From Bacteroidales bacterium (lineage in GTDB: Bacteria > Bacteroidota > Bacteroidia > Bacteroidales > UBA932): DNA of 64,000 nt. Below, piece by piece: positions 36,264 to 45,188 of the stretch (the stretch's first letter is position 1; every line of letters begins with the position of its first letter). Both the position numbers and the translations under genes were made by a program. The stretch spans positions 1 to 64,000 of the forward strand of contig JAFYYW010000008.1 in assembly GCA_017548985.1 (NCBI GenBank), given 5' to 3'. The notes under the pieces were generated by a model. The model saw only the letters and a program-made list of their open reading frames with translations, did no database searches and was not told the origin of the DNA.

Positions 36264-37238
36264 CTATCGGAATATGATTCCATATACGAATTTGTACACG
36301 CAAAGGTAATACATTTTCACGCAGCCCCAAAGTTTGCGGGCGGCCATGCCCTGGAGAAGCCGGGTTCTGAACGGAAGAGATTTGTTCGCCATAGCCGCCA
36401 CGTTGGCCTCAGGAAGCCAGGAAAACCAAGTCAGGTAGTCTTTCTTGTCGGCGCTGATCAAAAGCGGAAGTTTCAGAAAAAGTTTGAGGTGATCAAGATA
36501 ACCTTCCAATTCGCTTGAGTACCGGCTGGCTGATACGGCTTTTCCGGCTTCCTCCAGATTGGTGGATATCTCCCGCCTTCTCTCCTCGCTGAACTGACGG
36601 CTAAGGGAAGTCTGGCTGATCGCATTGTATCGATAGAGAGGCTCGTGGAGCTGGACGACCTTGCCGGCCTTTGTATAAGCCTTAATCATCACCATCATGT
36701 CTTCACCCATATTGGCTCCTTTGATGAAACGGATGCCATTGTCAATCAATAGCTTCCGCTTTACAAGGAATAACCAGAGGTTCCATCTCATCGTGCCTCC
36801 CATCAGGTTTTTCAAGGCTTCAAGGGGAGTGTTGTAGTCCGCTTGACGCATATACCTTCCGTTCTTCTCGAAGCCGAGGGTCCAGTCCCATCCGACGATG
36901 TCGGCATCGCCCCTTTCCGCGGCTTCGACAGCCTTTGTCAGACTCTCCGGTTCCATGCGGTCGTCCGCATCAAGGAAGGCAAGATACTCTCCGTCAGCAG
37001 CCTCCAAACCCATATTCCTGGCGGCGGCTACCCCTCCGTTGACATCTTGTCTGACTATCTTGCATGGAAGTCCGGATTCATTTTTGAACGCTTCAATGAC
37101 AGCCGGAGTGCCGTCCGTGCTGCAGTCATCCACAAACACTACCTCGAAGTCCCTGAATGTCTGTGATTTCAGGCTCTCCAATGCGACAGGCAGGCACCCC
37201 TCGGCATTGTAGACGGGTATTATCACACTGATCTTCAT
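36264..37238 (-). CDS. Glycosyltransferase family 2
   Basis: A 324-residue GT-A enzyme. ISVIIPVYNAEGCLPVALES opens the domain, VFVDDCSTDGT and LAFLDADDRMEPESL (DxD) bind the nucleotide sugar and metal. The C-terminal ~90 residues are basic and amphipathic, suggesting membrane association. It adds a sugar with inversion. The ATG at 37238 overlaps the previous stop (TGATG). Confidence 0.9.
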   Translation of the reverse strand: MKISVIIPVYNAEGCLPVALESLKSQTFRDFEVVFVDDCSTDGTPAVIEAFKNESGLPCKIVRQDVNGGVAAARNMGLEAADGEYLAFLDADDRMEPESLTKAVEAAERGDADIVGWDWTLGFEKNGRYMRQADYNTPLEALKNLMGGTMRWNLWLFLVKRKLLIDNGIRFIKGANMGEDMMVMIKAYTKAGKVVQLHEPLYRYNAISQTSLSRQFSEERRREISTNLEEAGKAVSASRYSSELEGYLDHLKLFLKLPLLISADKKDYLTWFSWLPEANVAAMANKSLPFRTRLLQGMAARKLWGCVKMYYLCVYKFVYGIIFR

Positions 37239-38107
37239 CACTTAGACAATTCAAGTATCTTATTGATGAAACCCATATCGGAGCTGTTGAATTTCCTGGC
37301 GAAAAGGGCGGGGGATTCTTTCAGAAGGCCATAATCCTCAGCCGACCAATCTTTCAGCACCATCTCGCTGGATCCGGGATTCTCCCTCCAGCTGATTGCC
37401 CTCATGCAGCCTGTGGCGTCATCGGTAGTATTGAATATGTTATCCCTGAACGGCGACATCCGGCAAAGTGTCTGGACAACCAGCTCGTCCGGGCTGAAAG
37501 TGTTGCGGAAGGTCTTGCGAACCCAGTCCTTGTGGTCAAGGAGATAATGGATCATGCCGTCTGTTATGCTTACCCATTGGGAGCCTTTCTTGAAATCCAC
37601 ATTCTTGTTCCGAATTATCCCGAATGCTTCCTGGAAGCGGATGAAACCGGCCCGAAAAGCCTTTTTAAAGATATTCCTGCTCTTGAACTCTTCGGGGAAG
37701 AGATGCCATCTGCGCATCTTTCGGACAAACTCGCGGGGCATCTCGGTCCAGGTATAACCGATGAATTCCTTGCCGTCGTGCGCATCGAAGAACCCATGAA
37801 TACAGTCCTGGCTCTTAAGCGGCAGATCAACCCCGGAAAGGAGATGATAGTACTGGTAAGGCCCCTTGGCGGCAGCCGCCTCGAACAGGGCATATTCCGC
37901 CTCTATCATGCTGAACCCGCCCCAGCGGACATCTTTCCTGTCTTCGAGGATAGTCAGGCCCGCCTCCTTGACCTTGATTTCCGGCAGGACCGCAACCTTC
38001 CTGTCGAAATGAATGAATATATCGTTGCGGACGTCATCCAGCCGGGACACCAGCAACTTCAGTATCTCGAACTCGTTATGAGCCAGTATGAGGAACGCGT
38101 GTCTCAA
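37238..38107 (-). CDS. GT14-like beta-1,6-N-acetylglucosaminyltransferase, TTG start
   Basis: A 289-residue protein similar to core-2/I-branching enzymes (GT14): HAFLILAHNEFEILKLLVSR, IFIHFDRKV, YQYYHLLSGVDLPLKSQD and FSPDELVVQTL are the family blocks. In animals these enzymes make branches with GlcNAc; bacterial members act in surface polysaccharides. The paralogue at 44.4 kb starts MRKHAFLII, and the matching position here is a TTG followed by RHAFLIL. That TTG overlaps the stop of the preceding gene (TTGA), so I take it as the start. Confidence 0.85.
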   Translation of the reverse strand: MRHAFLILAHNEFEILKLLVSRLDDVRNDIFIHFDRKVAVLPEIKVKEAGLTILEDRKDVRWGGFSMIEAEYALFEAAAAKGPYQYYHLLSGVDLPLKSQDCIHGFFDAHDGKEFIGYTWTEMPREFVRKMRRWHLFPEEFKSRNIFKKAFRAGFIRFQEAFGIIRNKNVDFKKGSQWVSITDGMIHYLLDHKDWVRKTFRNTFSPDELVVQTLCRMSPFRDNIFNTTDDATGCMRAISWRENPGSSEMVLKDWSAEDYGLLKESPALFARKFNSSDMGFINKILELSK

Positions 38108-38925
38108 GAGTTGGTTTTGTTGCCTTGTTTCTTGCCGTCCTTGATTCCTTTGATGATTGCTCGGCATATTGATAGCCGGTCATCTTCGACGATAATCCGC
38201 TTCAGGATGTTTTTCAGACCCCACATCTGACGATAATGATTCTTCCATTCGGGAGTCGGGTGCTCGGCAAGCAGAATCTGATAATTTTTATACATCTCAT
38301 AGAGACGAGCCGGAGAATGGCTGTTGATAGAGATCGTTTTGAAGAGGATTCTTCTGTGTTTCGAAACCCCATATTGCTGTAAAAGGACACAGTCTCCGAC
38401 AAGATATACCGGAATCCCTTGTTCTTTTGCGCGTAAGGTGAAATCCAGGTCTATGCCGTCTACGAAGAACTCTGGCCTGTAGCCGCCAAGTTTATTCAAG
38501 ATATCGACAGGGACCAGCATGCCGGAAGTAATCGGAAAGTCGAAAAAACGAAGAGTTCCGGTGAAAGCCATCCAATTCACGCCCGGCCCATAAATGCCTG
38601 CCGGTTGATCTGACCCGACTATATTGGATATATAATTATCGAAACCGACGAATACCGAATCCTGATCCATCGTCAGCAAAAAGTCATAGCCATTATTTGC
38701 CGCAAATTCCCATGCATAATTGAGCGCGGCGGATATGCCTTTGTTTTCACGGTCGCCTGCCCATTCGAGTTTCTCCGAGAAAGGAATGCCTGAAACAATG
38801 TTTTGGTCGACCTCGGAATTCTGCCACAACAGGAGACGGTCCACATATCGGGCAATTCCATGCAGATTCTTTAGAAGTAATTTACTGTCAGGATTATAGA
38901 GGATAACGATAGCCAGGATTCTCAT
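38104..38925 (-). CDS. Glycosyltransferase family 2 (rhamnosyltransferase-like)
   Basis: A 273-residue GT-A protein. ILAIVILYNPDSKLLLKNLH, NKGISAALNYAWEFA and FLLTMDQDSVF follow the pattern of rhamnosyltransferase-type GT2 enzymes; the GIDLDFTLRAKEQG block matches the second acidic motif. The real sugar donor is unknown: no dTDP-rhamnose synthesis genes are in the window. It is separated from the GT8 gene by 3 nt and overlaps the GT14 gene by 4 nt. Confidence 0.85.
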   Translation of the reverse strand: MRILAIVILYNPDSKLLLKNLHGIARYVDRLLLWQNSEVDQNIVSGIPFSEKLEWAGDRENKGISAALNYAWEFAANNGYDFLLTMDQDSVFVGFDNYISNIVGSDQPAGIYGPGVNWMAFTGTLRFFDFPITSGMLVPVDILNKLGGYRPEFFVDGIDLDFTLRAKEQGIPVYLVGDCVLLQQYGVSKHRRILFKTISINSHSPARLYEMYKNYQILLAEHPTPEWKNHYRQMWGLKNILKRIIVEDDRLSICRAIIKGIKDGKKQGNKTNS

Positions 38926-38928
38926 ATT

Positions 38929-39840
38929 CTAGATACCTAATGATTGTTTGGTTTTACGTATATATGACAGGAATCGTCCGACGAAGGGTATCCTGTACCA
39001 ACGCCAGAGGCGGTACACTTTAGAAGACGGAGTCCATTCCTGGCGGATCTCCTCCGGCAGCCTGTCATAAGTCTTCCACCAGTCTTCGAACCTGACGGAG
39101 AATATGTTCCATGGTTTTCCGCCGGTGTAGTGGATGGTTCCATGGCTCTGGACGTCGTCCCAAAGCTCTTCTGAATATTGCCGTACGAAATCGGGCTTGT
39201 ATTTTTGGATGAAGAATGTCCGTATGCCATTGAACACGGGATTCAGCGGCAGTACCCTTCCGAGGCAGACCTGGTTGAGGGCGTCCTGGTCGGGGAATTC
39301 AAGATATGGTACCCGGCAGGCATCCAGGAGGCGTTCCGAGACTTTCTCTTCCCGCATCTGGCGAAGGTTCATGAGAAGGAAGCCGGAGTTGAAGTAGCGG
39401 AACGGATCGCATCCGATGGCTCGTGCCCTTTCAACCTGGTTCTCGATAGGTGCTTCATAAACCGCCGCGAGATAATTGTCTCCGAGGTCTGTTTCCCTGT
39501 AAAGCTTGCCGACGTCCTGCCGGACTATAACGTCGCAGTCAATATAGGCGATGGAATCATATTCCGGCAAAAGTTCCGGAAGGATCAGCCTGAACGAAGC
39601 CGCCTCCGTGTACCGAGGGTCGGTGTAGATTCCCTCCAGCCGGCCTTTTAAAGGAATGTACTCGAAAGAAAGCCTTCCTCCCCCTAGGTCCACAAGTTTC
39701 CTCTGCATCCGTTCGGGAATCTCCTCGGTCACCAGGCAGATGACCTTGAAACTGTCTTCCGACGAGTTCAGCAACGACCGGAGCATCGTCGCCGCCGGCA
39801 CGAAATAATTGGGAGTGAACGCTATGGCGAGAGGAATCAT
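38929..39840 (-). CDS. Glycosyltransferase family 8
   Basis: A 303-residue retaining GT-A enzyme like LgtC/WaaJ. IPLAIAFTPNYFVPAATMLR is the family start, YIDCDVIV the DxD motif, YFNSGFLLMNL and FPDQDALNQV the next blocks; IHYTGGKPW closes the domain. It would transfer galactose or glucose. The ATG at 39840 overlaps the previous stop (ATGA) and is preferred over the ATG at 39849. Confidence 0.9.
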   Translation of the reverse strand: MIPLAIAFTPNYFVPAATMLRSLLNSSEDSFKVICLVTEEIPERMQRKLVDLGGGRLSFEYIPLKGRLEGIYTDPRYTEAASFRLILPELLPEYDSIAYIDCDVIVRQDVGKLYRETDLGDNYLAAVYEAPIENQVERARAIGCDPFRYFNSGFLLMNLRQMREEKVSERLLDACRVPYLEFPDQDALNQVCLGRVLPLNPVFNGIRTFFIQKYKPDFVRQYSEELWDDVQSHGTIHYTGGKPWNIFSVRFEDWWKTYDRLPEEIRQEWTPSSKVYRLWRWYRIPFVGRFLSYIRKTKQSLGI

Positions 39841-40826
39841 GACATCCATGATTTCATCTTTTTGAATCCAAGACTCAAACCTATAGGTGCCATTATTCCG
39901 ATGAAGAAAGCCAGGACAAGTAATAAGGCACCTCCATTTTCACCTAGGCCTTTTTCGACTAAAGTGAAAAGAACTTTTATTACGAATATATGCCAGATCA
40001 ATATCGGCAGGGTGTATTTTCCGACAAAAGAAATAGACTTTGACGCGATTGTCCATCTCTCCAATAACTTGCTGAACGAGATGACCATCAAGATGCCGAT
40101 AATGGCTCCGGTGAAATAAAGCGGAACACTTCCATAGACATTCACGGCGATATTGGTCATCTGGATTCGGGAGATAAATAACAATGCGATCGCTGAGGCC
40201 GATCCGAGAAGAATACACTTGACGGGAGAGAAAATCCTCTGGTTATCAACGATTTCTGCCGTGCAAACATGACCTAGGCTGAAGAACGGAAGGGCGGCCA
40301 GGGTCTGCCCGATCATGTATTTCTCAATCGGGAATAAGGCGCCGAAGACTCCCGCCAGAACACATACGGAAAGCATCATTATCTTATTACCCTTGAAAAC
40401 CAGTTGCAGCAACTTGTATATGATAAACACCCTGAAAAGGATCAGGATGAACCAAGTCGGTCTTGAAAGCATACTCAACACAGGCCAGAGACCGAGAACA
40501 GCATACATCAAATCCGACCAGGACATATTTCCGTCATAAGCGTCCCCCATCAATCTTGCCCTGACCATTTCGACCGCGAAGAAGAATATGTTGGCAAGAA
40601 GGTAAGGGATGAACAAACGGAAGAATTTCTTCTTGAGACAGTCACCGACCCCTTCTTTCTCTTTGAAGAACAATCCGGACAAGAAGAAGAACAGGGGGAC
40701 ATGGAACAGGTATATGAACCGATATGTGCCAATAAGACCCGCTCCGAAATAATCAATAAGATGTCCCAGTACCACAAGGCTGATACCAGTTCCCTTGGCA
40801 ATGTCGATGCTGACCTTGCGTGTCAT
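39837..40826 (-). CDS. Acyltransferase-3 family membrane protein (third of five)
   Basis: A 329-residue integral membrane protein with about ten helices. VSIDIAKGTGISLVVLGHLI places the conserved His in helix 1, and HVPLFFFLSGLFFKEKE is the second motif. It fits the acyltransferase-3 family that O-acetylates surface glycans. The ATG overlaps the previous stop (TGATG). Confidence 0.85.
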   Translation of the reverse strand: MTRKVSIDIAKGTGISLVVLGHLIDYFGAGLIGTYRFIYLFHVPLFFFLSGLFFKEKEGVGDCLKKKFFRLFIPYLLANIFFFAVEMVRARLMGDAYDGNMSWSDLMYAVLGLWPVLSMLSRPTWFILILFRVFIIYKLLQLVFKGNKIMMLSVCVLAGVFGALFPIEKYMIGQTLAALPFFSLGHVCTAEIVDNQRIFSPVKCILLGSASAIALLFISRIQMTNIAVNVYGSVPLYFTGAIIGILMVISFSKLLERWTIASKSISFVGKYTLPILIWHIFVIKVLFTLVEKGLGENGGALLLVLAFFIGIMAPIGLSLGFKKMKSWMS

Positions 40827-41914
40827 CAGGATTGTTTGTAATAATCAAGATATCTTTCAGCTGTTATAGCGATGTCATATTGCTTGAAGGATTCTTCACA
40901 CCTTTGACGAATCTCTTTAATGCTAGAGTCTGGTGTTTGTAAGACTCTTTTCATTGTGTCATAATAATCTGCCTCAGAGACTGATGATGAAAGAAATCCA
41001 TTATATCCGTCTTGCACCACATCAATTATACCACCAACAGGGGTGCATATTGGAACGCATCCGGTGGAAAGTGCCTCCAGTAAAACAATTGGTAGTCCTT
41101 CATAAAACGAAGTCAGGCACATTCCGTATGAATCGTTCATCATTGAAGGGATATCGGATTGTTCTCCGATATAAAACACTCTCTCAGAGAGATAAGGTTC
41201 AATAGCATCCATAACACTTCTTACATGCATAGGTCCGGCGATGACCAGCGATACATCAAAGCCTTTCTTGATCAGCCTATCAAAAATCTTACAAAGCATT
41301 GCTTGATTTTTTTCCGGGCATATCCTTCCTGCGTGAATAAATACTTTTGTGTCAGGAGTGATACGGTATTTGTCCATAACCGGTTTTCCTGTTATGGAAG
41401 GTTTTGGAATCCCGTTGTTAATCAGCTCGCTTTCACAATGATACAATTGCGTGAAAGAGTCTTTAGATGTCTTTGAGATAGTGACGGGACGCACCCATTT
41501 CTTCCTGAAACAGAATCGTTTGAGTGCTAAAAGACGGAGATCCCAGGGGTTGTTCTCTTTAAGGGCGTCACTATGGATGGAATAGAAGAATTTTGTCCTT
41601 TTGTGAAGAATAATTATGGCAAGGGAATAGAAATAGAAGAAACCGTGAAGATGGACAACGTCATAATTACCTTTTCGTATGAAGCGGTAAATATTGATAA
41701 TCGTCTTAATCGGATTAATATTCCCGCCAACTTTATTGATGGATTCTTTGGCCACACTGTCTGATAGCCTTGAATAGAAAAGGTCGGATGGATTTGGTTT
41801 GGTGATGGTACATACGGTAACATCCACATGTTTCACCAATTCATTTGCCAGACCACACACAAAGGCCTCTATCCCGCCCGCTCCCAGGCTCCTATGCATC
41901 TGAAGAACTCTCAT
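40826..41914 (-). CDS. Glycosyltransferase family 4
   Basis: A 362-residue GT-B enzyme: MRVLQMHRSLGAGGIEAFVC at the acceptor side, KVFIHAGRICPEKNQAMLCK in the C-domain and the donor block TSFYEGLPIVLLEALSTGCV. The coding sequence is AT-richer than the first half of the window. It overlaps the upstream and downstream genes by 4 and 1 nt. Confidence 0.88.
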   Translation of the reverse strand: MRVLQMHRSLGAGGIEAFVCGLANELVKHVDVTVCTITKPNPSDLFYSRLSDSVAKESINKVGGNINPIKTIINIYRFIRKGNYDVVHLHGFFYFYSLAIIILHKRTKFFYSIHSDALKENNPWDLRLLALKRFCFRKKWVRPVTISKTSKDSFTQLYHCESELINNGIPKPSITGKPVMDKYRITPDTKVFIHAGRICPEKNQAMLCKIFDRLIKKGFDVSLVIAGPMHVRSVMDAIEPYLSERVFYIGEQSDIPSMMNDSYGMCLTSFYEGLPIVLLEALSTGCVPICTPVGGIIDVVQDGYNGFLSSSVSEADYYDTMKRVLQTPDSSIKEIRQRCEESFKQYDIAITAERYLDYYKQS

Positions 41915-43053
41915 TTGAGGCAGATTTCATTAAAGCAGGTTTCCCACATTTCCATAATACGGTCTTCGGAAAACTTTATAAGAACATCTTTGGCATGGGA
42001 GGCCAAGTCATGTCGAAGATCTCTGTTTTCCATGAGTCGCCGCATTGATTGAGCAAGAGAGCGGATGTCTCCATTTTTGACGATAATACCGTTTGTGCCC
42101 TCCTGGATAATTTCTCTGGGTCCGCTCATGAAATCGAAAGAGACCACAGGGAGACCGCAAGACATCGCTTCGAGCATCACCATACCGAATCCTTCAGAGC
42201 GGGATGACATTACAAGGAATGCACTTTGAGCATATTCCTTGAATATCTCTTTTGTAGGTCGGCATATTTCAGTCGAAGCTTCCAGTCCGAGTCTGGCGAT
42301 CATACCATTTAACTGTTCGCGGAGTACTCCATCGCCAAATATGTTCAATTTCCAATCCCCCTTGATGCCGTCCGGGACAAGCGCCCATGCCTGAAGAAGA
42401 CGGTCGAAACCTTTTTCATATATTAATCTTCCAACGGCGATGATGCGGTGGGTGTCAACATCTGCGGTGATGTCGGGGGTGGCTGTCACAGAATTGGGGA
42501 TAACCTCAATGTTGTCAAGGTCGCTCCATTGCTCAGCGGCTTCGTGAGTCAAGACTACGCATTTGTCAAATTTGCTGGCGATAAGGGTATCTTTCCAACA
42601 ACGATACTTGGCGACGAGAAGATGAATACCTTTGAAACCTTGATTCAGCCGGAAATCACGGTTTGAATGGAACTCCAATATTTTTTTGCTACCATCTCTA
42701 ATTTGTGGAACAACAGATACTTCCGAAGGATAGAGCGCTATCGTTATGTCTGGATGCTCTCTGAACAGGAGTTCTGATAACCTCTTTTTATGGAGTCTCC
42801 GTTTTTTGCGAAGGGCGAAGATTCTCTCTAGAGGCGGACGAGAATAATCCGAAGAATAGTTGATTCCGAGATCGATAATATTCACTTCTGGAGGGAACTG
42901 ATAGAAAGTGGGCGATGACCCTTGATCGGTGGTAATGATTGTGATATCGTATCTGGCTTGCTTCACCAACCACAGAACCTTGTTATGGAGTACACGCTCC
43001 ATTCCCGCTGGGCTGGAGAGAGTCGGAGTAAGGTAGAAGAGTTTTCTCACCAT
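41911..43053 (-). CDS. Glycosyltransferase family 4 (paralogue of the gene at 32.9 kb)
   Basis: A 380-residue GT-B enzyme with KLFYLTPTLSSPAGMERVLH at the start, HRIIAVGRLIYEKGFDRLLQ in the C-domain and the donor site RSEGFGMVMLEAMSCGLPVV. It is similar over its length to the GT4 at 32942-34075. The pair probably adds the same or related sugars at two places, or serves two branches. Its start overlaps the hexapeptide acetyltransferase stop (TAATG). Confidence 0.88.
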   Translation of the reverse strand: MVRKLFYLTPTLSSPAGMERVLHNKVLWLVKQARYDITIITTDQGSSPTFYQFPPEVNIIDLGINYSSDYSRPPLERIFALRKKRRLHKKRLSELLFREHPDITIALYPSEVSVVPQIRDGSKKILEFHSNRDFRLNQGFKGIHLLVAKYRCWKDTLIASKFDKCVVLTHEAAEQWSDLDNIEVIPNSVTATPDITADVDTHRIIAVGRLIYEKGFDRLLQAWALVPDGIKGDWKLNIFGDGVLREQLNGMIARLGLEASTEICRPTKEIFKEYAQSAFLVMSSRSEGFGMVMLEAMSCGLPVVSFDFMSGPREIIQEGTNGIIVKNGDIRSLAQSMRRLMENRDLRHDLASHAKDVLIKFSEDRIMEMWETCFNEICLK

Positions 43054-43547
43054 TATTCGGAACGCTTCTCAATGATTCTTCCGGGCACACCGACAACCGT
43101 CACTCCTGGTTCAAGTACATCTTTCACCACTACGGCACCGGCGCCGATGCGGACGTTATCCGCAATTCTGATTCCTCCAAGTATCTGTGCACCCTGACCT
43201 ATGTCCACATTGTCTCCAATAACAGGAGAATAATCTGGATAACCGCCGTCACTACCAATACAGCAGTTTCCGTGGATCTTGCAATTGCGGCCTATCCTAG
43301 CCCTTGGATTAACTATTACCGACCCGAAATGTTCTAACTGTAAGCCGTCCTCAAAGCATCCTGCGCTGATAATGAAACCCAGTCTTGAACCAAGGCGGTT
43401 CTTGCGGCCTCTATACCAGAATGCCAGTAATTTGCAAGGTTTGACGAAGGAGTATCTCTCCTCCTTACGCAGGAAGCGCATATATCTGTTGATATAGTAT
43501 CTCTCGGGTCTGATCAGCCACTCGAGAATCTTTTCTTTCAGTGTCAT
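43053..43547 (-). CDS. Hexapeptide-repeat O-acetyltransferase
   Basis: A 164-residue cytoplasmic left-handed beta-helix protein of the serine/sugar acetyltransferase type. The N-terminal ~60 residues are helical and basic; from about residue 85, hexapeptide turns follow (IGRNCKIHGNCCIGSDGG, VIGDNVDIGQGAQILGG, VRIGAGAVVVKDVLEPG). It transfers acetyl from acetyl-CoA to a sugar of the lipid-linked unit before flipping. Overlaps on both sides (ATGA, TAATG). Confidence 0.88.
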   Translation of the reverse strand: MTLKEKILEWLIRPERYYINRYMRFLRKEERYSFVKPCKLLAFWYRGRKNRLGSRLGFIISAGCFEDGLQLEHFGSVIVNPRARIGRNCKIHGNCCIGSDGGYPDYSPVIGDNVDIGQGAQILGGIRIADNVRIGAGAVVVKDVLEPGVTVVGVPGRIIEKRSE

Positions 43548-44377
43548 TTATATGTCAATTTATGGATGGGGATTTCTCGGAGGATGTCCTCTCTCTTCAT
43601 AATGGTGAAGCGAGGATCGTTAATGGATTGTTGCAGGTAATGGGGCAGGGTATCGCTGATCAAAGGGAATGCCTCCTTATCCTTATATACATCGTAAAGA
43701 ATCTGGATAAAGAAATAATCCGGTATGTCGGTATGCTCTTTCCACCACAGAAGCATATAGTTACAAAGGTCGGCAGCGGTTTCGCTCCCTTTCTTGGCGA
43801 ACATGATGCTGCTTAACATATTGACCCGGAATCCTTTGGCCCAGCCAAAGTAATAGGCATAAGTGTTCCGCCAATACTTGATATTTGGTTCAGAGGCATC
43901 TCGTCTGTAGATGAAAAAGGGATACTGCCAATAGTTTTCCGGGATTGGACCGGATAAACAAACGGTTGCATCCAGCCATACGCCTCCATAAGTTTTTAGC
44001 AGCATCAAACGAAGCAAATCTGAGAAGAACGCCCTGGAAAATACGGAGCGCTTAGTCTGAACAAACTCCGGAATCTCCAGATAATCAGATAGATTATTAT
44101 CTGTGAGCCGAATTATAGTTGAATTATTCGACCACTTGTCAACAGATTCCAGACACTTTTTCACGATATCAGGAACATCGTCATATCCCTGTGCCCAGTA
44201 TTGCCAGATAATCCTGTCTGTGTTGAATTGTCTCTTGGGCTTAATCCCGAAGTCGATAGGATTTGCCTCGTACCCGTCAATCAGGGATTTACAAATATCC
44301 GCGGCCCGCTTGTGATCGGCCAGGATTTTTCGTTCGCGCAATTTTCGCCAGAAGTATGTTCTGGAAAGGTTTATCAT
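43544..44377 (-). CDS. Capsular polysaccharide synthesis protein, GT32-like glycosyltransferase
   Basis: A 277-residue protein of the capsule-synthesis/GT32-like type. RIIWQYWAQGYDDVPDIVKK is the opening motif, RAFFSDLLRLMLLKTYGGVW LDA (split by a space here) holds the acidic donor motif YGGVWLDAT. It transfers a hexose, possibly galactose or mannose. ATG 44377 overlaps the GT14 stop (ATGA); a GTG 39 nt upstream is a weaker alternative. Confidence 0.85.
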   Translation of the reverse strand: MINLSRTYFWRKLRERKILADHKRAADICKSLIDGYEANPIDFGIKPKRQFNTDRIIWQYWAQGYDDVPDIVKKCLESVDKWSNNSTIIRLTDNNLSDYLEIPEFVQTKRSVFSRAFFSDLLRLMLLKTYGGVWLDATVCLSGPIPENYWQYPFFIYRRDASEPNIKYWRNTYAYYFGWAKGFRVNMLSSIMFAKKGSETAADLCNYMLLWWKEHTDIPDYFFIQILYDVYKDKEAFPLISDTLPHYLQQSINDPRFTIMKREDILREIPIHKLTYK

Positions 44378-45183
44378 TTTGTGAATTTTCTGGCGAAAAG
44401 ATAACCGGTCTTGCACAGGTCCTCGTATTCCGCGAGTCGATATGTGCTGGCATTTGAACGTGAAATGTTGTGCAAGAGATAATCTTTGCAGTCAATCACT
44501 TTGCTCGACAGAGGAGAAGACATTAATTCAGAAGGGATGAAATACTCGTCTCCGCAGAAGGAATAGCGGTATGTGCTAAGAATCTCCTTTTTGCGTGATA
44601 GAATATAGTCGACGGCTTCTTGAGTGATGCTCAGCCAGTTGCTTGCCTTGTAAAAAACTATTTCACGGTTGCGTTTTATTCCCAAAACCCGTTGAATAGC
44701 GACGCAGGCCTTCCATAAGAACTGGGAGATGTTTCTCAATACGCCATTCATAGATGAATAATGCTTTAGGAAAAGATTGTAACTACGGACTTTAAGCCTT
44801 TCTTGATAGGGACTTGACTGGCACAGACCAGAGAGGATGCATTTATCTTTCCAGGAATCGAATAATGACAGGATCTCTCCAATCGGCTTAAGAGGAAGAT
44901 GCACCCCGGATAGAAGATGATAGTATTCATAGGGGCCGTGCCCGGCGGCTTCCTCGAATAGAGCCAGCTCACACTTGATTTGCGAAACTGAGCCCCAGTG
45001 AACATCAATCCTTTTGTCGAGGATGAATAGTCCGCTTTTCTCTGTTTTTATTATGGGAATAGTTTTGACCTTCCTGTCGAAATGGATGAAAATGTCTGTC
45101 TCCAGGTCATCCAGTTTCGATACCAGTAATCGGAGAATATCGAATTCGTTATGGGCGATTATGAGAAAAGCGTGTTTTCGCAT
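44374..45183 (-). CDS. GT14-like beta-1,6-N-acetylglucosaminyltransferase (second copy)
   Basis: A 269-residue paralogue of the GT14-like protein at 37.2 kb: MRKHAFLIIAHNEFDILRLL, IFIHFDRKV and YEYYHLLSGVHLPLKPIGE align with it block by block. The C-terminal part (about 190-269) is diverged, so the acceptor may differ. ATG 45183 is chosen; a TTG 15 nt upstream is not needed. It follows the LicD gene after 5 nt. Confidence 0.85.
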   Translation of the reverse strand: MRKHAFLIIAHNEFDILRLLVSKLDDLETDIFIHFDRKVKTIPIIKTEKSGLFILDKRIDVHWGSVSQIKCELALFEEAAGHGPYEYYHLLSGVHLPLKPIGEILSLFDSWKDKCILSGLCQSSPYQERLKVRSYNLFLKHYSSMNGVLRNISQFLWKACVAIQRVLGIKRNREIVFYKASNWLSITQEAVDYILSRKKEILSTYRYSFCGDEYFIPSELMSSPLSSKVIDCKDYLLHNISRSNASTYRLAEYEDLCKTGYLFARKFTK

Positions 45184-45188
45184 ACAAT

